Shown here: piece by piece, positions 1-9,127 of the stretch
Layout: every line of letters begins with the position of its first letter
How positions within the stretch are numbered: the first letter of the stretch is position 1
Assembly: GCF_010974945.1 (NCBI RefSeq)
Contig: NZ_JAAIVB010000075.1
Span: 1-64,000 of the forward strand
Source of the DNA: Noviherbaspirillum galbum
GTDB taxonomy: Bacteria; Pseudomonadota; Gammaproteobacteria; Burkholderiales; Burkholderiaceae_D
Length of the DNA stretch: 64,000 nt
Reading direction: 5' to 3'
Program-made: the position numbers and the translations under genes
Notes under the pieces: generated by a model
Databases searched by the model: none
The model's input: the letters and a program-made list of their open reading frames with translations, nothing else
Told to the model about the DNA's origin: nothing

Positions 1-27
1 GACCAGACCTTGATGCTCTGCAAATGA
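1..27 (+). CDS. possible 3' end of an upstream gene (partial)
   Basis: The first frame of the window reads eight sense codons and then a TGA at 25-27. This stop overlaps the ATG of the next gene in an ATGA arrangement, which is common between translationally coupled genes. Only eight codons are visible, so no function can be given. It could equally be chance. Confidence 0.25.
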   Translation, partial: DQTLMLCK

Positions 28-2078
28 AAGCCGACGAACCGATCAGCTTTTCGTCCTCCGTCGGGAGCGACGAACTGTTCCAGCGGCTCTTCCGCAGGCA
101 CGGTTCCATCATGCTGCTGATCGACCCCGCGAGCGAACGCATCATCGATGCCAACCGCGCGGCGGCCGCCTTCTATGGCTACCGGGAAGATGAGCTGAGG
201 AACATGCCCATCACCCGGATCAACACCCACAGTCCGGAAGAGATCCGCAGCGAGATGCAGCAGGCCGTCGAGGAAAAGCGGAACTACTTCTTCTTCCATC
301 ACCGGCTCGCCGACGGACAGGTGCGCAACGTCGAGGTGCATTCCTCCACGATCGAATCGCGCATGGGAACCCTGCTGTTTTCCATCGTGTTCGACGTCAC
401 CAAGCGCAGGCAGGCGGAAGAAGCCCAGCGCATGGCATCCCTCGTCTACCAGAACAGCCATGAAGCCATGAGCGTGGTGGACAAGCGCGGCCTCGTCGTC
501 ACCGTCAATCCCGCCTTCAGCGAAATCACCGGCTATGCGCCGCAGGACATCATCGGGCGCGACATCGCCATCCTCGGTTCCGACCGCGAGGATCCGCAAA
601 CCTTCAACGACATGATGGCCAGCGTGCTGGCGACCGGAAAATGGCAGGGGGAGCTTTGGACCCGCCGCCGCGACGGCGAGAAATTCCTGCGCAGCCTGTC
701 GATCAACACCGTCCACGGCGATGACGGCGGCATCGTGTGCCGGGTCAGCCAGTTTTCCGACATTACCCGCCGCAAGGAATCCGATGCGCTGATCTGGCGG
801 CAGGCGAACTTCGACGCGCTCACCGGCCTTCCCAACCGCAGCATGTTCCATGACCGTCTCGAGCAGGCGCTCAAGAAGGCGCAGCGCAACGATGCCGGCG
901 TGGCCCTGCTGTTCCTCGACCTCGACGGCTTCAAGGAAGTCAACGACACGCTCGGGCATGGCATGGGCGACAGGGTGCTGCAGGCTGCGGCGCGGCGCCT
1001 GCAGCAATGCGTGCGCGAGACCGACACCGTCGCGCGCCTGGGCGGCGACGAGTTCAGCGTCATCATCGGCGACGTCGCCAACGTGCATGACGTCGAGCGC
1101 GCGGTGCACGCCATCCTGCACATCATGTGCCAGCCATTCGACATCGGCGCGGAACCTATCTACCTGTCGGCCAGCGTGGGCATCACCTTCTACCCCGACG
1201 ACGGAGAGGAAGGCGCGACCCTGCTCAAGAATGCCGACCAGGCGATGTATGCCGCCAAGGAGCAAGGCCGCAACCGCTTCAGCTTCTTCATGTCTTCCAT
1301 GCAGGATGCGGCGCAGGCGCGCAAGCGCCTGGTGAACGACCTGCGGGTGGCGCTGGCCGAGAACCAGTTCTGCCTGCACTACCAGCCCATCGTCGAATTG
1401 CGGACGGGAGCGATCCACAAGGCCGAGGCGCTAGTGCGCTGGCAGCATCCGCGCCACGGCCTCGTCAGCCCCGCCGCCTTCATTCCGATCGCCGAGCAGA
1501 CCGGCCTGATCGCGGAACTGGGCGACTGGGTGTTCCGCCAGGCCGCGCGGGATGCCGCCCGCTGGTACCGGGCTGGAAAACGGGATTTCCAGGTGAGCGT
1601 GAACGTCTCGCCCCTGCAGTTCCAGTCCGGCGGAATCGACCACCACGCCTGGCTGCGGCACCTGCAGGGCCTCGGGATCGCGGGGCAGAACATCGTGGTC
1701 GAAATCACGGAGAGCATCCTGATGGACAAGGGTGCCGAGGTGACCGAAAGCCTGCTGCGGTTCCGCGATGCCGGCATGCAGGTGGCGCTGGACGACTTCG
1801 GCACCGGCTATTCCTCGCTTGCCTACCTGAAGAAATTCGACATCGATTACATCAAGATCGACCGCGCCTTCGTGCAGAACCTCGCGCCTGGCTCCGATGA
1901 CCTCGCCCTTTGCGAAGCCATCATCGTGATGACCCACAAGCTTGGCATGAAGGTGATTGCCGAAGGGGTCGAGACCGAGATGCAGCGCGACCTGCTCGCG
2001 GCAAGCGGCTGCGATTACGCGCAGGGCTACCTGTTCTCGCGGCCCGTCTGCGCGGAAGATTTCGACAAGCTGCTCTGA
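24..2078 (+). CDS. PAS-PAS-GGDEF-EAL cyclic-di-GMP turnover protein
   Basis: A cytoplasmic sensor of 684 residues with two PAS domains (about 15-130 and 140-250), a GGDEF domain (about 260-420) and an EAL domain (about 430-680). GGDEF is intact at residue 340 and is preceded by RETD five residues upstream, the product-inhibition I-site. The EAL domain keeps EAL (468-470), DDFGTGYSSL, KIDRAFV and EGVET, so both synthase and phosphodiesterase activity are possible. No membrane segment is visible, so the signal is probably intracellular (redox, oxygen or a bound ligand). The start codon overlaps a possible upstream stop. Which activity dominates cannot be read from the sequence. Confidence 0.95.
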   Translation: MKADEPISFSSSVGSDELFQRLFRRHGSIMLLIDPASERIIDANRAAAAFYGYREDELRNMPITRINTHSPEEIRSEMQQAVEEKRNYFFFHHRLADGQVRNVEVHSSTIESRMGTLLFSIVFDVTKRRQAEEAQRMASLVYQNSHEAMSVVDKRGLVVTVNPAFSEITGYAPQDIIGRDIAILGSDREDPQTFNDMMASVLATGKWQGELWTRRRDGEKFLRSLSINTVHGDDGGIVCRVSQFSDITRRKESDALIWRQANFDALTGLPNRSMFHDRLEQALKKAQRNDAGVALLFLDLDGFKEVNDTLGHGMGDRVLQAAARRLQQCVRETDTVARLGGDEFSVIIGDVANVHDVERAVHAILHIMCQPFDIGAEPIYLSASVGITFYPDDGEEGATLLKNADQAMYAAKEQGRNRFSFFMSSMQDAAQARKRLVNDLRVALAENQFCLHYQPIVELRTGAIHKAEALVRWQHPRHGLVSPAAFIPIAEQTGLIAELGDWVFRQAARDAARWYRAGKRDFQVSVNVSPLQFQSGGIDHHAWLRHLQGLGIAGQNIVVEITESILMDKGAEVTESLLRFRDAGMQVALDDFGTGYSSLAYLKKFDIDYIKIDRAFVQNLAPGSDDLALCEAIIVMTHKLGMKVIAEGVETEMQRDLLAASGCDYAQGYLFSRPVCAEDFDKLL

Positions 2079-2189
2079 GCGCGTCGGCCGACCGCACGCT
2101 CTTTCCCCACATCATGTTTGCTCTTTGTCAATGCGCTTTCCGGTGCAGGAGGCAAATTACGCCTATCCGCCAGGAAAGGAAGAGACAGC

Positions 2190-2393
2190 ATGAACACAAG
2201 CGACATCCCCTACAGGATGAGTTCTCATGAACGCCGCCAGGTTCGCGCGCGCGCGCAGAAGGAACATTTCAAGAACAGGCTGCGGGCTCGCAAGGAGTTC
2301 GAGAGCAAGCGCCAGCGCGTGATTGCACGAAGCGCACTGTTTTTCGGATTGCTCGCCACCGTCGTGGCGGTGTCCCTGATGAAGCTCGCCTGA
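2190..2393 (+). CDS. small basic single-pass membrane protein
   Basis: A 67-residue protein of unknown function. The first 45 residues are very rich in Arg, Lys and Glu. The last 20 form one hydrophobic helix (SALFFGLLATVVAVSL), so it should be a C-tail-anchored inner-membrane protein with a cytoplasmic charged domain. I chose the ATG at 2190 because AGGAAAGGAAGAG lies just upstream; an in-frame ATG at 2118 has no such site. The stop lies 2 bases from the end of the convergent XRE gene. I do not recognise a family. Confidence 0.65.
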   Translation: MNTSDIPYRMSSHERRQVRARAQKEHFKNRLRARKEFESKRQRVIARSALFFGLLATVVAVSLMKLA

Positions 2394-2395
2394 GC

Positions 2396-3226
2396 TCATT
2401 CCTCCCCGGCGACCCGCCTCAGGATGGCGGCGGTTGCAGCATCCGCCGGAAAGAACGATTCCAGCGCCAGTTCCGAAAACGTGACGTCCACCGGCGTGCC
2501 GAATACCGTCGTCGTGCTGATCAGCGACAACAGTCCGGCTTCGCTGTCGAAGCGCAGCGGCACGACCACTTGCACGTCGTGTCCCGGCAGGGCCTGGTCC
2601 GCGCGGCCTGGCTGGCCTGCCGGCATCGGATAGGCCGCGAGTACTTCGAGCAAGTCTTTCAGGACGGCGTCGTCGCTGACGCTGATCTGCTGGCGCAGCC
2701 GGGCCAGCAGGTGGCCGCGCCATTCCATGTAGTTCACGATGCGGGGGGCAAGCCCCTCGGGATGCAGGGCCAGCCGCAAGACATTGACCGGAGGCGCGAG
2801 CAGCGCCGCGGACACGCCCTTCAGCAGGAAGGGAACGGCCCGGTTGTGCATCACCAGGTTCCAGTGCTGGTCGACCGCGAGCGCAGGGTAGGGCTCGTGA
2901 CCCGCCAGCACCAGTTCCATCGCCTTGCGCGCCGGCCCGGCTACCGGATCATCCAGCTTGCGCTCGGAATACATCGGCGCGTATCCCGCCGCCATCAGCC
3001 AGGCATTGCGCTCCCGCAGCGGCACGTCCAGCCGCTCCGAGAGGCGCAGCACCATTTCCCGGCTGGGCGTCGCGCGGCCCGTTTCCATGAAACTGAGGTG
3101 TCGGGTGGAAATCTCGGCCTCCAGCGCAAGGTCGAGCTGGCTCATGCGGCGGCGCTGCCGCCATTCGCGCAGGTAATCTCCCGCCGAGCGGCCTGAAGCG
3201 GCCGGAAAGGAAAGTGTCGTCGTCAT
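2396..3226 (-). CDS. XRE-family regulator with MmyB-like ligand-binding domain
   Basis: A 276-residue DNA-binding protein. The N-terminal helix-turn-helix (about residues 15-72; YLREWRQRRRMSQLDLALEA and ISTRHLSFMETGRATPS) is typical of the XRE family. The rest (about 100-270) matches the MmyB-like domain, a PAS-like fold thought to bind a small hydrophobic ligand; HWNLVMHNRA and the VNVLRLALHPEGL segment are characteristic. Members often regulate a neighbouring oxidoreductase or transporter. Here the next gene upstream on the same strand is an MFS exporter, but 63 bases separate them and the regulator lies downstream, so co-regulation is only inferred. Confidence 0.9.
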   Translation of the reverse strand: MTTTLSFPAASGRSAGDYLREWRQRRRMSQLDLALEAEISTRHLSFMETGRATPSREMVLRLSERLDVPLRERNAWLMAAGYAPMYSERKLDDPVAGPARKAMELVLAGHEPYPALAVDQHWNLVMHNRAVPFLLKGVSAALLAPPVNVLRLALHPEGLAPRIVNYMEWRGHLLARLRQQISVSDDAVLKDLLEVLAAYPMPAGQPGRADQALPGHDVQVVVPLRFDSEAGLLSLISTTTVFGTPVDVTFSELALESFFPADAATAAILRRVAGEE

Positions 3227-3289
3227 GCATGGATGGTAGCGCAGCCTTGCGCCGGTCAGCCATTACCTGCGAGGTCATCGTTGCCTGGA

Positions 3290-4516
3290 TCAGGGCGGCG
3301 GGTCCGCGGTCAGGCGTTCGCGCCGCGTCAGCTGCGGAAACAGCTTCATCCACGCCGCCACCACCAGCAGCGTTCCCGCGCTGCCGATGATGACCGATGG
3401 CACCGTGCCGAACCAGCCCGCCGTCACGCCCGACTCGAATTCGCCAAGCTGGTTAGATGCGCCGATGAAGATCGAATTCACCGCGCTGACGCGGCCCCGC
3501 ATGTCGTTCGGCGTGTCCAGCTGCACCAGCGATTGCCGGATCACCACGCTCACCATGTCGAACGCCCCGGACAAGCCCAGTGCGATCAGCGACACGGTGA
3601 AGGAAGTCGACAGGCCGAATACCAGCGTCGCCACGCCATAGGCTGCCACGGAGCCGAACATGACACGGCCGACATGGCGCTGGATCGGATGCCGTGTGAG
3701 GTAGAGCGAGATAGCGAGCGCGCCCACCGCCGGCGCGGAACGCAACAGCCCAAGCCCCCACGGGCCGACATGCAGGATGTCCTTGGCAAAGATCGGCAGC
3801 AGGGCGGTCGCGCCGCCCAGGAGCACCGCGAACAGGTCGAGCGAGATGGCACCCAGCACCTCCTTGCGATGCCAGATGAAGGAGATGCCGGCGAACAGGC
3901 TTTGCATGGTGACGGCCTCGCGCCGCTGTGGCCGGTCGGGGGCCTGTTCCAGTTTTACCGCGAGCACGAAGGCGATCGCCGCGCCGAACAGCACGGCGCT
4001 CGTCGCATAAACCGCACCGGCGCCGGCGACATATAGGAAGCCGCCGAGCGCCGGGCCGACGATGATCGCGAACTGCGACCCGGCGGAACTGATGGCGAGC
4101 GCTCGCGGCAGCACGATGGGCGGAACCAGGAGCGGCCCGAGGGCCTGCTGGGTCGGCAGCTGGAACGCCTTGGCGGCGCCAAGCCCGACCGAACACAAGA
4201 GGATGGCTTCGCGGTTGAGCCAGCCGCCGAAGGTGCCGGCGATGAGGATGGCCGCGATCAGCAATTGCCCCGCGAGGCACCAGGCCAGCACGCGCCGCCG
4301 GTCGAAGTGGTCCGCGACCTGTCCCACCACCAGCGCCAGTGCCAGGGAGGGCAGGAACTGCGCCAGCCCGACCGTGCCGAGGTCATACGCGCTGTGCGTC
4401 AGGTCGTACATCTGCCACGCGACCACCACCATCATCATCTGGTTGGCCATGGTCGTCGCCATGCGGCTGAAAAAGAAGAAGCGGAAGGAGCGGAATGTGG
4501 AGAGGGGATTGGTCAT
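3290..4516 (-). CDS. MFS exporter, EntS/MFS_3-like
   Basis: A 408-residue inner-membrane carrier with about 12 hydrophobic helices. It belongs to the MFS_3 group that includes the enterobactin exporter EntS; the segments VGLAQFLPSLALALVVGQVADHFDRRRVL and ALAISSAGSQFAIIVGPALGG are the loop 2-3 motif and a later helix pair. Members expel siderophores, macrolides or other drugs; the substrate cannot be read here and no siderophore gene is near. The start follows a hydrophobic helix preceded by FRSFRFFFFSRMA. Its neighbour downstream is an XRE regulator on the same strand. Confidence 0.88.
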   Translation of the reverse strand: MTNPLSTFRSFRFFFFSRMATTMANQMMMVVVAWQMYDLTHSAYDLGTVGLAQFLPSLALALVVGQVADHFDRRRVLAWCLAGQLLIAAILIAGTFGGWLNREAILLCSVGLGAAKAFQLPTQQALGPLLVPPIVLPRALAISSAGSQFAIIVGPALGGFLYVAGAGAVYATSAVLFGAAIAFVLAVKLEQAPDRPQRREAVTMQSLFAGISFIWHRKEVLGAISLDLFAVLLGGATALLPIFAKDILHVGPWGLGLLRSAPAVGALAISLYLTRHPIQRHVGRVMFGSVAAYGVATLVFGLSTSFTVSLIALGLSGAFDMVSVVIRQSLVQLDTPNDMRGRVSAVNSIFIGASNQLGEFESGVTAGWFGTVPSVIIGSAGTLLVVAAWMKLFPQLTRRERLTADPPP

Positions 4517-4518
4517 GA

Positions 4519-4576
4519 CGGAAAATGCGGCAGGGCGGGTCCGATCTTATCAGACTGCCGCCCCGCCCGTTTTCCG
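4519..4576. repeat. inverted repeat between MFS exporter and terC
   Basis: CGGAAAA at 4519-4525 pairs with TTTTCCG at 4570-4576, and CGGCAG pairs with CTGCCG (4555-4560). A competing GGGCGGG/CCCGCCC pairing exists inside. It sits between the terC stop and the MFS start on the minus strand and may end or attenuate the terC transcript. No clear T-run follows on either strand. Confidence 0.35.
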
Positions 4577-4578
4577 CG

Positions 4579-5328
4579 TCAGGTCCCGGAATGCTCCGGG
4601 GCATGATGCTTCGCCGGGCCGGCGTCGCGCCGGTGCAGGCGGATGTTCAGCATCTCCACCACCACCGAGAACGCCATCGCGCTATAGATGTAACCCTTCG
4701 GAACGTGGTGGCCGAAACCTTCGGCGATCAGCACCACCGCCACCACCACCAGGAAGGACAGGGCAAGCATCTTGATGGTCGGATGCGCCGAGACGAAATT
4801 GCCGATGGGGCGCGCGAAGCACATCATCAGGCCCACCGACGCGACGACCGCGGCGATCATGACCGGCACCTGGTCCACCATGCCGACCGCGGTAATGATG
4901 GAGTCGAGGGAAAACACGAGGTCGATGAGCATGATCTGCGCGATGGCGGCGGCGAAGCCGAGGTGCGCGCGCTGCGTCACCATGCCCTCCGCGCCTTCGA
5001 AGGCCTGGTGGATTTCCCCCACGCTCTTCCAGAGCAGGAACAGGCCGCCGCCGATCAGCACCATGTCGCGTCCGGAAATTTCCTGGCCCAGGACGTTGAA
5101 CAGGGGCGCGGTCAGGCCAACGATCCACGACAGGACGAGCAGCAGTCCGATGCGCATGAACATCGCCAGGAACAGGCCCAGCCGGCGCGCGAACTCCTGC
5201 TGGTGGCGCGGCAGCTTGTCCACCAGGATGGAAATGAAGATGATGTTGTCGATGCCCAGCACCAGCTCCAGCGCGGTGAGGGTAAGCAGCGCCATCCAGG
5301 CCTGCGGATTGGTGAGAAGTTCTAGCAT
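4579..5328 (-). CDS. TerC-family integral membrane protein
   Basis: A 249-residue membrane protein with about seven hydrophobic helices. The two TerC signature segments are present: LVLGIDNIIFISIL near residue 22 and DLVFSLDSIITAVG near residue 120, each carrying an acidic residue inside a helix. TerC proteins (YgdQ/YoaE-like short forms in proteobacteria) are linked to metal ion efflux, notably manganese, and to tellurite resistance; no ter operon is nearby. The short form here lacks CBS and CorC domains. It lies downstream of a terminator that ends the Bax-inhibitor gene, so it should have its own promoter in the 80-base gap. Confidence 0.92.
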   Translation of the reverse strand: MLELLTNPQAWMALLTLTALELVLGIDNIIFISILVDKLPRHQQEFARRLGLFLAMFMRIGLLLVLSWIVGLTAPLFNVLGQEISGRDMVLIGGGLFLLWKSVGEIHQAFEGAEGMVTQRAHLGFAAAIAQIMLIDLVFSLDSIITAVGMVDQVPVMIAAVVASVGLMMCFARPIGNFVSAHPTIKMLALSFLVVVAVVLIAEGFGHHVPKGYIYSAMAFSVVVEMLNIRLHRRDAGPAKHHAPEHSGT

Positions 5329-5360
5329 GAGGAATGCCCCGGTTGGTGTTCGTGCTCGTC

Positions 5361-5394
5361 AAAAAACAAGGGCGCCGGTTTCGCGGCGCCCTTG
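5361..5394 (-). terminator. rho-independent terminator of the Bax-inhibitor-1 family gene
   Basis: A perfect 11-base-pair stem (5367-5377 with 5384-5394, loop of six) is followed on the minus strand by six T residues (5366-5361). It lies 15 bases past the stop of the gene at 5409-6098, and separates that gene from terC. Confidence 0.92.
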
Positions 5395-5408
5395 GGAGTC
5401 AGGCCGGA

Positions 5409-6098
5409 TCAGTCACGGCCGGCGAAGCCCAGCAGATGCAGCAGGCTGGTGAACAGGTTGAAGATGGAAACGAACAGGCTGACGGTTGCCATCACGTAGT
5501 TCGTTTCGCCGCCGCGCACGATGTTGTTGGTCTCGAACAGGATCATGCCCGACATCAGCAGCACGAACACCGCGGACACGGCCAGCGACAGGGCGGGGAT
5601 CTGGAAGAAGATCGCGCCGAGGCCGGCGAGGAAAGCCACCAGCACGCCGATGCCGAGGAAGCTGCTCATGAATCCCAGGTCTCGCCTGGTCATCAGGCCA
5701 TAGGCCGACATGCCGAGAAACACCGCCGCCGTGCCGCCGAGGGCCAGCATCACCGTCTGCGTGCCATGGGGCATGTTGAGGTAATGCGTCAGGATCGGGC
5801 CCAGGGTATAGCCCATGAAGCCGGTCAGGGCGAAGGTAAAGGCGATGCCCAGGCCGCGGTCGCGGTATTTCGTGACCAGGAAGAGCAGGCCGTAGAAGCC
5901 CGCCAGCGTGATCAGGATGCCCGGATGCGGCAACCGGAGCGCCGCCGCGGCGCCCGCCATCAGGGCGGAAAAGCCGAGCGTCATCGCCAGCAGCAGGTAA
6001 GTGTTGCGCAGCACGCGGTGCGCCGCGCCGTCGATCACCGTCGTTGCGGTCTGCGAGCGCAACGCCGTGTTTCGCATCGATGTGAAACGATCATTCAT
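5409..6098 (-). CDS. Bax inhibitor-1/YccA family membrane protein
   Basis: A 229-residue inner-membrane protein with seven hydrophobic helices, the normal size and topology of the BI-1/YccA/YbhL family. The sequence after a basic N-terminus (residues 1-30) starts its first helix at TYLLLAMTLGFSALMAG. The C-terminal helix ends with an Asp-containing segment (LLGFAGRD). Bacterial members are thought to be pH-dependent calcium leak channels or modulators of FtsH protease. AGAGGGAT precedes the start. A strong terminator follows, so the gene is probably monocistronic. Confidence 0.93.
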   Translation of the reverse strand: MNDRFTSMRNTALRSQTATTVIDGAAHRVLRNTYLLLAMTLGFSALMAGAAAALRLPHPGILITLAGFYGLLFLVTKYRDRGLGIAFTFALTGFMGYTLGPILTHYLNMPHGTQTVMLALGGTAAVFLGMSAYGLMTRRDLGFMSSFLGIGVLVAFLAGLGAIFFQIPALSLAVSAVFVLLMSGMILFETNNIVRGGETNYVMATVSLFVSIFNLFTSLLHLLGFAGRD

Positions 6099-6181
6099 GG
6101 TGGATCCCTCTCGAAAAAGGACGCGCCGGACAAGGCCGGCCAGCCAGGCCGGATCCGCGCGACAAGCAACATGATAGGGAT

Positions 6182-6210
6182 CTGACGCTTAAGGAAAAAG
6201 CGAAGATAAT
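6182..6210 (+). promoter_or_regulatory. sigma-70 promoter for the NhaR-like regulator
   Basis: CTGACG (6182-6187) and GATAAT (6205-6210) are separated by exactly 17 bases; they match the -35 and -10 consensus at four and five of six positions. The start codon at 6239 lies 28 bases past the -10 box, giving a short leader. Confidence 0.5.
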
Positions 6211-6238
6211 AGGACGTTCATTTCGAAAAAACCGAACC

Positions 6239-7162
6239 ATGAAGACTTCCGCACTGAATTACCGGCACCTGTATTACTTCTGGGTAGTGGCGAAGGAGGG
6301 CAGCCTGACCCGGGCCGCCGAGCGCCTCGATGTTGCCGTGCAGACCATCAGTACCCAGCTCGGCCTGTTGGAACAATTCCTTGGCAAGGCGCTGCTTGCG
6401 CCGCAGGGGCGCAGGCTGGTGCTGACCGAAGCCGGCCGCCTCGCCCTCGGCTACGCCGACCAGATTTTCCTGCTGGGCGAGCAGATGCAGGATGTGCTGG
6501 CGGAAACCGATGCCGGCAAGACCATGCGGCTCGCGGTCGGCCTGTCGGATTCGCTGCCCAAGCTGATCGCATCCCGGCTCCTGGATGCCGCCTTGCAACT
6601 CGGCCAGCGCGTCAAGCTCATCGTGCATGAAGACGATTTCGAATCCCTGCTCGGCAACCTCTCGGTCCACAAGCTGGACGTGGTCCTGACCGACCGGCCG
6701 GTTCCTTCCGGCACGACCTTGCGGGTATTCAGCCACCTGCTCGGAGAAAGCGAGATTTCATTATTCGGCGTGCCGCCGCTGGCCGAGCGCTACCGGGAAG
6801 GCTTTCCCGCAAGCGTGCACCAGGCGCCGGTGCTGCTGCCTACCCGCGGCAACGCCATCCGCGGCAGGCTGGACCACTGGTTCGAAAGCAAGGACGTGCG
6901 CCCCGACGTCGTCGGCGAATTCGACGACAACGCCCTCCTGAATACCTTCGGACGCCATGGCGTGGGCCTGTTTCCGGCGCCTTCCGCGCTGGCGAAGGAC
7001 GTCGGCGAACAGTTCGGCGCGGTCGAGGTGGGCAAGCTCGACGGCGTGCGCGAACAGTTCTACGCGATCTCGAACGAGCGGCGCATCAAGCATCCCGCCG
7101 TCGAGGCGATCCTTGCCGCCATCCACGGCCGCGACATGGCGGTCAGCCAGCCAGCAGGCTGA
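6239..7162 (+). CDS. nhaR: LysR-type regulator, NhaR-like
   Basis: A 307-residue regulator. The N-terminal winged helix (about 5-65; NYRHLYYFWVVAKEGSLTRA and VAVQTISTQLGLLEQ) matches NhaR, the sodium-responsive LysR activator of the antiporter gene nhaA, more closely than ordinary LysR proteins: NYRHLYYFW is diagnostic. The effector domain spans about 95-300. No nhaA lies in this window, so the target may be elsewhere, or may be the Bax-inhibitor gene read divergently 140 bases away. The 3' end overlaps the convergent LysE-type exporter gene by 20 bases. Confidence 0.88.
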   Translation: MKTSALNYRHLYYFWVVAKEGSLTRAAERLDVAVQTISTQLGLLEQFLGKALLAPQGRRLVLTEAGRLALGYADQIFLLGEQMQDVLAETDAGKTMRLAVGLSDSLPKLIASRLLDAALQLGQRVKLIVHEDDFESLLGNLSVHKLDVVLTDRPVPSGTTLRVFSHLLGESEISLFGVPPLAERYREGFPASVHQAPVLLPTRGNAIRGRLDHWFESKDVRPDVVGEFDDNALLNTFGRHGVGLFPAPSALAKDVGEQFGAVEVGKLDGVREQFYAISNERRIKHPAVEAILAAIHGRDMAVSQPAG

Positions 7163-7742
7163 TCGCGAGCGCGAACATCACGACGCCGATCAGCCCATCG
7201 AGCACCCGCCAGGAAAGCGGGCGCGCGAACCACGGCGACAGCAGGCGCGCGCCGAAGCCGAGCGTGGTGAACCAGGCTACCGCCGCCGTCATCGCGCCGG
7301 CCGCGAACCACCATTTGCCAGCGCCCTGCTGGCCTCCCACCGCGCCAAGCAGGACCACGGTGTCGAGGTAGCAGTGCGGGTTCAAGAGGGTCACCGCCAG
7401 CACGGTGGTCAGCGCCTTGCCCGTGCCCATCGCCGATGCGGCCGCCGCCTTGAGTTCGTGCGGCGACAAGGCCGAGCGCCAGGAGCGCAGGCCATACCAG
7501 GCGAGGAAAGCGGCGCCGCCCCAGCGCGCGAGCGCCAGCAGCGCCGGATTGCGCTCGATGAGGGTGCCGATGCCCGCCACGCCCGCGCTGATGAGCATGA
7601 TTTCGCAGGCGATGCATGTCGCCACCGTCAGCAAGACATGCTGGCGTTGCAGTCCCATGCGCAGGACATGCGCGTTCTGGGCGCCGATGGCGATGATGAG
7701 GCCGAGGCCCATGCCGAAGCCCTTGAGGTAATGCGCAAGCAT
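7143..7742 (-). CDS. LysE/ArgO-family amino acid exporter
   Basis: A 199-residue inner-membrane exporter with about six hydrophobic helices. The N-terminal segment LIIAIGAQNAHVLRMGL is the hallmark of LysE/ArgO, which export lysine and arginine by proton exchange. The second half carries LLNPHCYLDTVVLLG, the internal LNPHxYLDT motif of the family. Start chosen at 7742 because translation further upstream is not hydrophobic and would overlap the divergent MFS gene. The regulator of such genes is usually a LysR protein (LysG/ArgP); here an NhaR-like gene overlaps its 3' end. Confidence 0.9.
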   Translation of the reverse strand: MLAHYLKGFGMGLGLIIAIGAQNAHVLRMGLQRQHVLLTVATCIACEIMLISAGVAGIGTLIERNPALLALARWGGAAFLAWYGLRSWRSALSPHELKAAAASAMGTGKALTTVLAVTLLNPHCYLDTVVLLGAVGGQQGAGKWWFAAGAMTAAVAWFTTLGFGARLLSPWFARPLSWRVLDGLIGVVMFALAISLLAG

Positions 7743-7865
7743 GCCTTGTCCGAATTTGCGAAAAGCAGCATTGTGCCTGTCGCCGGGCGGTCCGGCTACA
7801 CCATGTACACTGTGGTGGAACCGCTTCGCCATCCCGGCGATGCCGACGCCTCGCTTGCCGACATC

Positions 7866-9077
7866 ATGCAATTCAAGGAACCCTGGAACATCATCCGCCT
7901 GCTCGCCTTCACGCAGATCTCTGCCTGGGGTTCCCTTTACTACGCGTTCGCGGTGGTCGCCCCCGACATCCAGCGGGAGCTCGGCTGGCGCGGCGAAACC
8001 GTGTTCGGCGTCTATTCGTGGAGCCTGCTCGTGGCGGGACTGGCATCGACGCCGGTCGGCATCCTGCTCGACCGCTTCGGCGGCCGGATGGTCATGGCCT
8101 GCGGCTCGCTGCTCGCCGCCGCTGGACTCGGCCTGCTGGCGAACGTGCATTCCCTCGGCGCGTACATCGCCGCCTGGACACTGATCGGCGTCGCCATGGC
8201 CATGGTGCTGTACGAAGCCGCCTTCGCCACCATCAACCGCGAGTTTCACCTGCAATCGCGCAAGGCAATCTCGGTGCTTACCCTGTTCGGCGGACTGGCC
8301 AGCACGGTCTCCTGGCCGCTCACGCTCTGGCTCAGCGGCCGGGTCGGCTGGCGCGATACCTTCCTCATCTATGCCGCCGTGCAGGCGCTGCTGTGCGCGC
8401 CGATGCATCTCCTGCTGCCGGCCGGCCGGCGGGCGCCGGTTCCGCCGCCTGACGCGCGCATGGAACAGGCGCGCAACTTTACCCTGCGCGAAGCGGTGCG
8501 CCATCCGGTGTTCTGGAAGCTGGCCTTCGCCTTCGCCACCAACATGTTCATCTTTTCCGCCCTGTCGGTCCACCTGATCGCGCTGCTGCAGCGCTTCGGC
8601 CATGCCGCCGCTGGCGCGGTGCTGATGGCGTCGCTGATCGGCCCGATGCAGGTTGCCGGACGCATGGCCGAGATGAGCGTGGCGAACCGCTTCCGGCCCC
8701 AGACGGTGGGCATCCTGACCTTCTCCTTCCTGCCCCTTGCCCTGATGGCCCTGCTGTTCGCCGGCGAGCGCCAGTATGCGGTCGCCATCTTCTGCGTGCT
8801 TTACGGCGTCAGCAACGGCGTGCTCACCATCGTCCGCGGGACGGTGCCGCAAGCCTTGTTCGGCCGGGAAAACTATGGCGCGATTTCCGGCGCGCTGGCT
8901 GGCCCGTCCCTGCTTGCCAAGGCAGCCGGGCCCATCGTGGCGGCGAGCATCATCGCCGCGCATCCGGGAACGACAGTCCTGCTGGCGGGGCTGCTGGCGG
9001 TGTCCGCCGCTTCCCTGATGTGTTTCCTCAGCGCCATCCGCGGGCAGGCCGCCATGCCGGAACTGCGGTCTACATAA
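7866..9077 (+). CDS. MFS transporter
   Basis: A carrier of about 403 residues with 12 hydrophobic helices; the first half begins FTQISAWGSLYYAFAVVAPD and carries the loop motif DRFGGRMVMACG. This resembles the MFS branch related to YbfB and oxalate/formate-type carriers; the substrate is unknown. The start is uncertain: an in-frame ATG at 7803 would add 21 polar residues, but neither start has a good ribosome site. The gene is divergent from the LysE-type exporter and ends 50 bases before the GH1-like gene. It could take up the sugar or glycoside used by that enzyme, which is only inference. Confidence 0.85.
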   Translation: MQFKEPWNIIRLLAFTQISAWGSLYYAFAVVAPDIQRELGWRGETVFGVYSWSLLVAGLASTPVGILLDRFGGRMVMACGSLLAAAGLGLLANVHSLGAYIAAWTLIGVAMAMVLYEAAFATINREFHLQSRKAISVLTLFGGLASTVSWPLTLWLSGRVGWRDTFLIYAAVQALLCAPMHLLLPAGRRAPVPPPDARMEQARNFTLREAVRHPVFWKLAFAFATNMFIFSALSVHLIALLQRFGHAAAGAVLMASLIGPMQVAGRMAEMSVANRFRPQTVGILTFSFLPLALMALLFAGERQYAVAIFCVLYGVSNGVLTIVRGTVPQALFGRENYGAISGALAGPSLLAKAAGPIVAASIIAAHPGTTVLLAGLLAVSAASLMCFLSAIRGQAAMPELRST

Positions 9078-9127
9078 ACTTCCCCTGACGCGCAATGTCC
9101 ATCACGGGAAACAGGAGGAAGTTTCCC

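Noticed and set aside
7743-9095. Long open frame on the minus strand across the MFS gene, joined to the LysE-type exporter
   Set aside because: It mirrors the codon pattern of the plus-strand MFS gene, has a charged non-globular composition, and only its last 199 codons (7143-7742) look like a protein.
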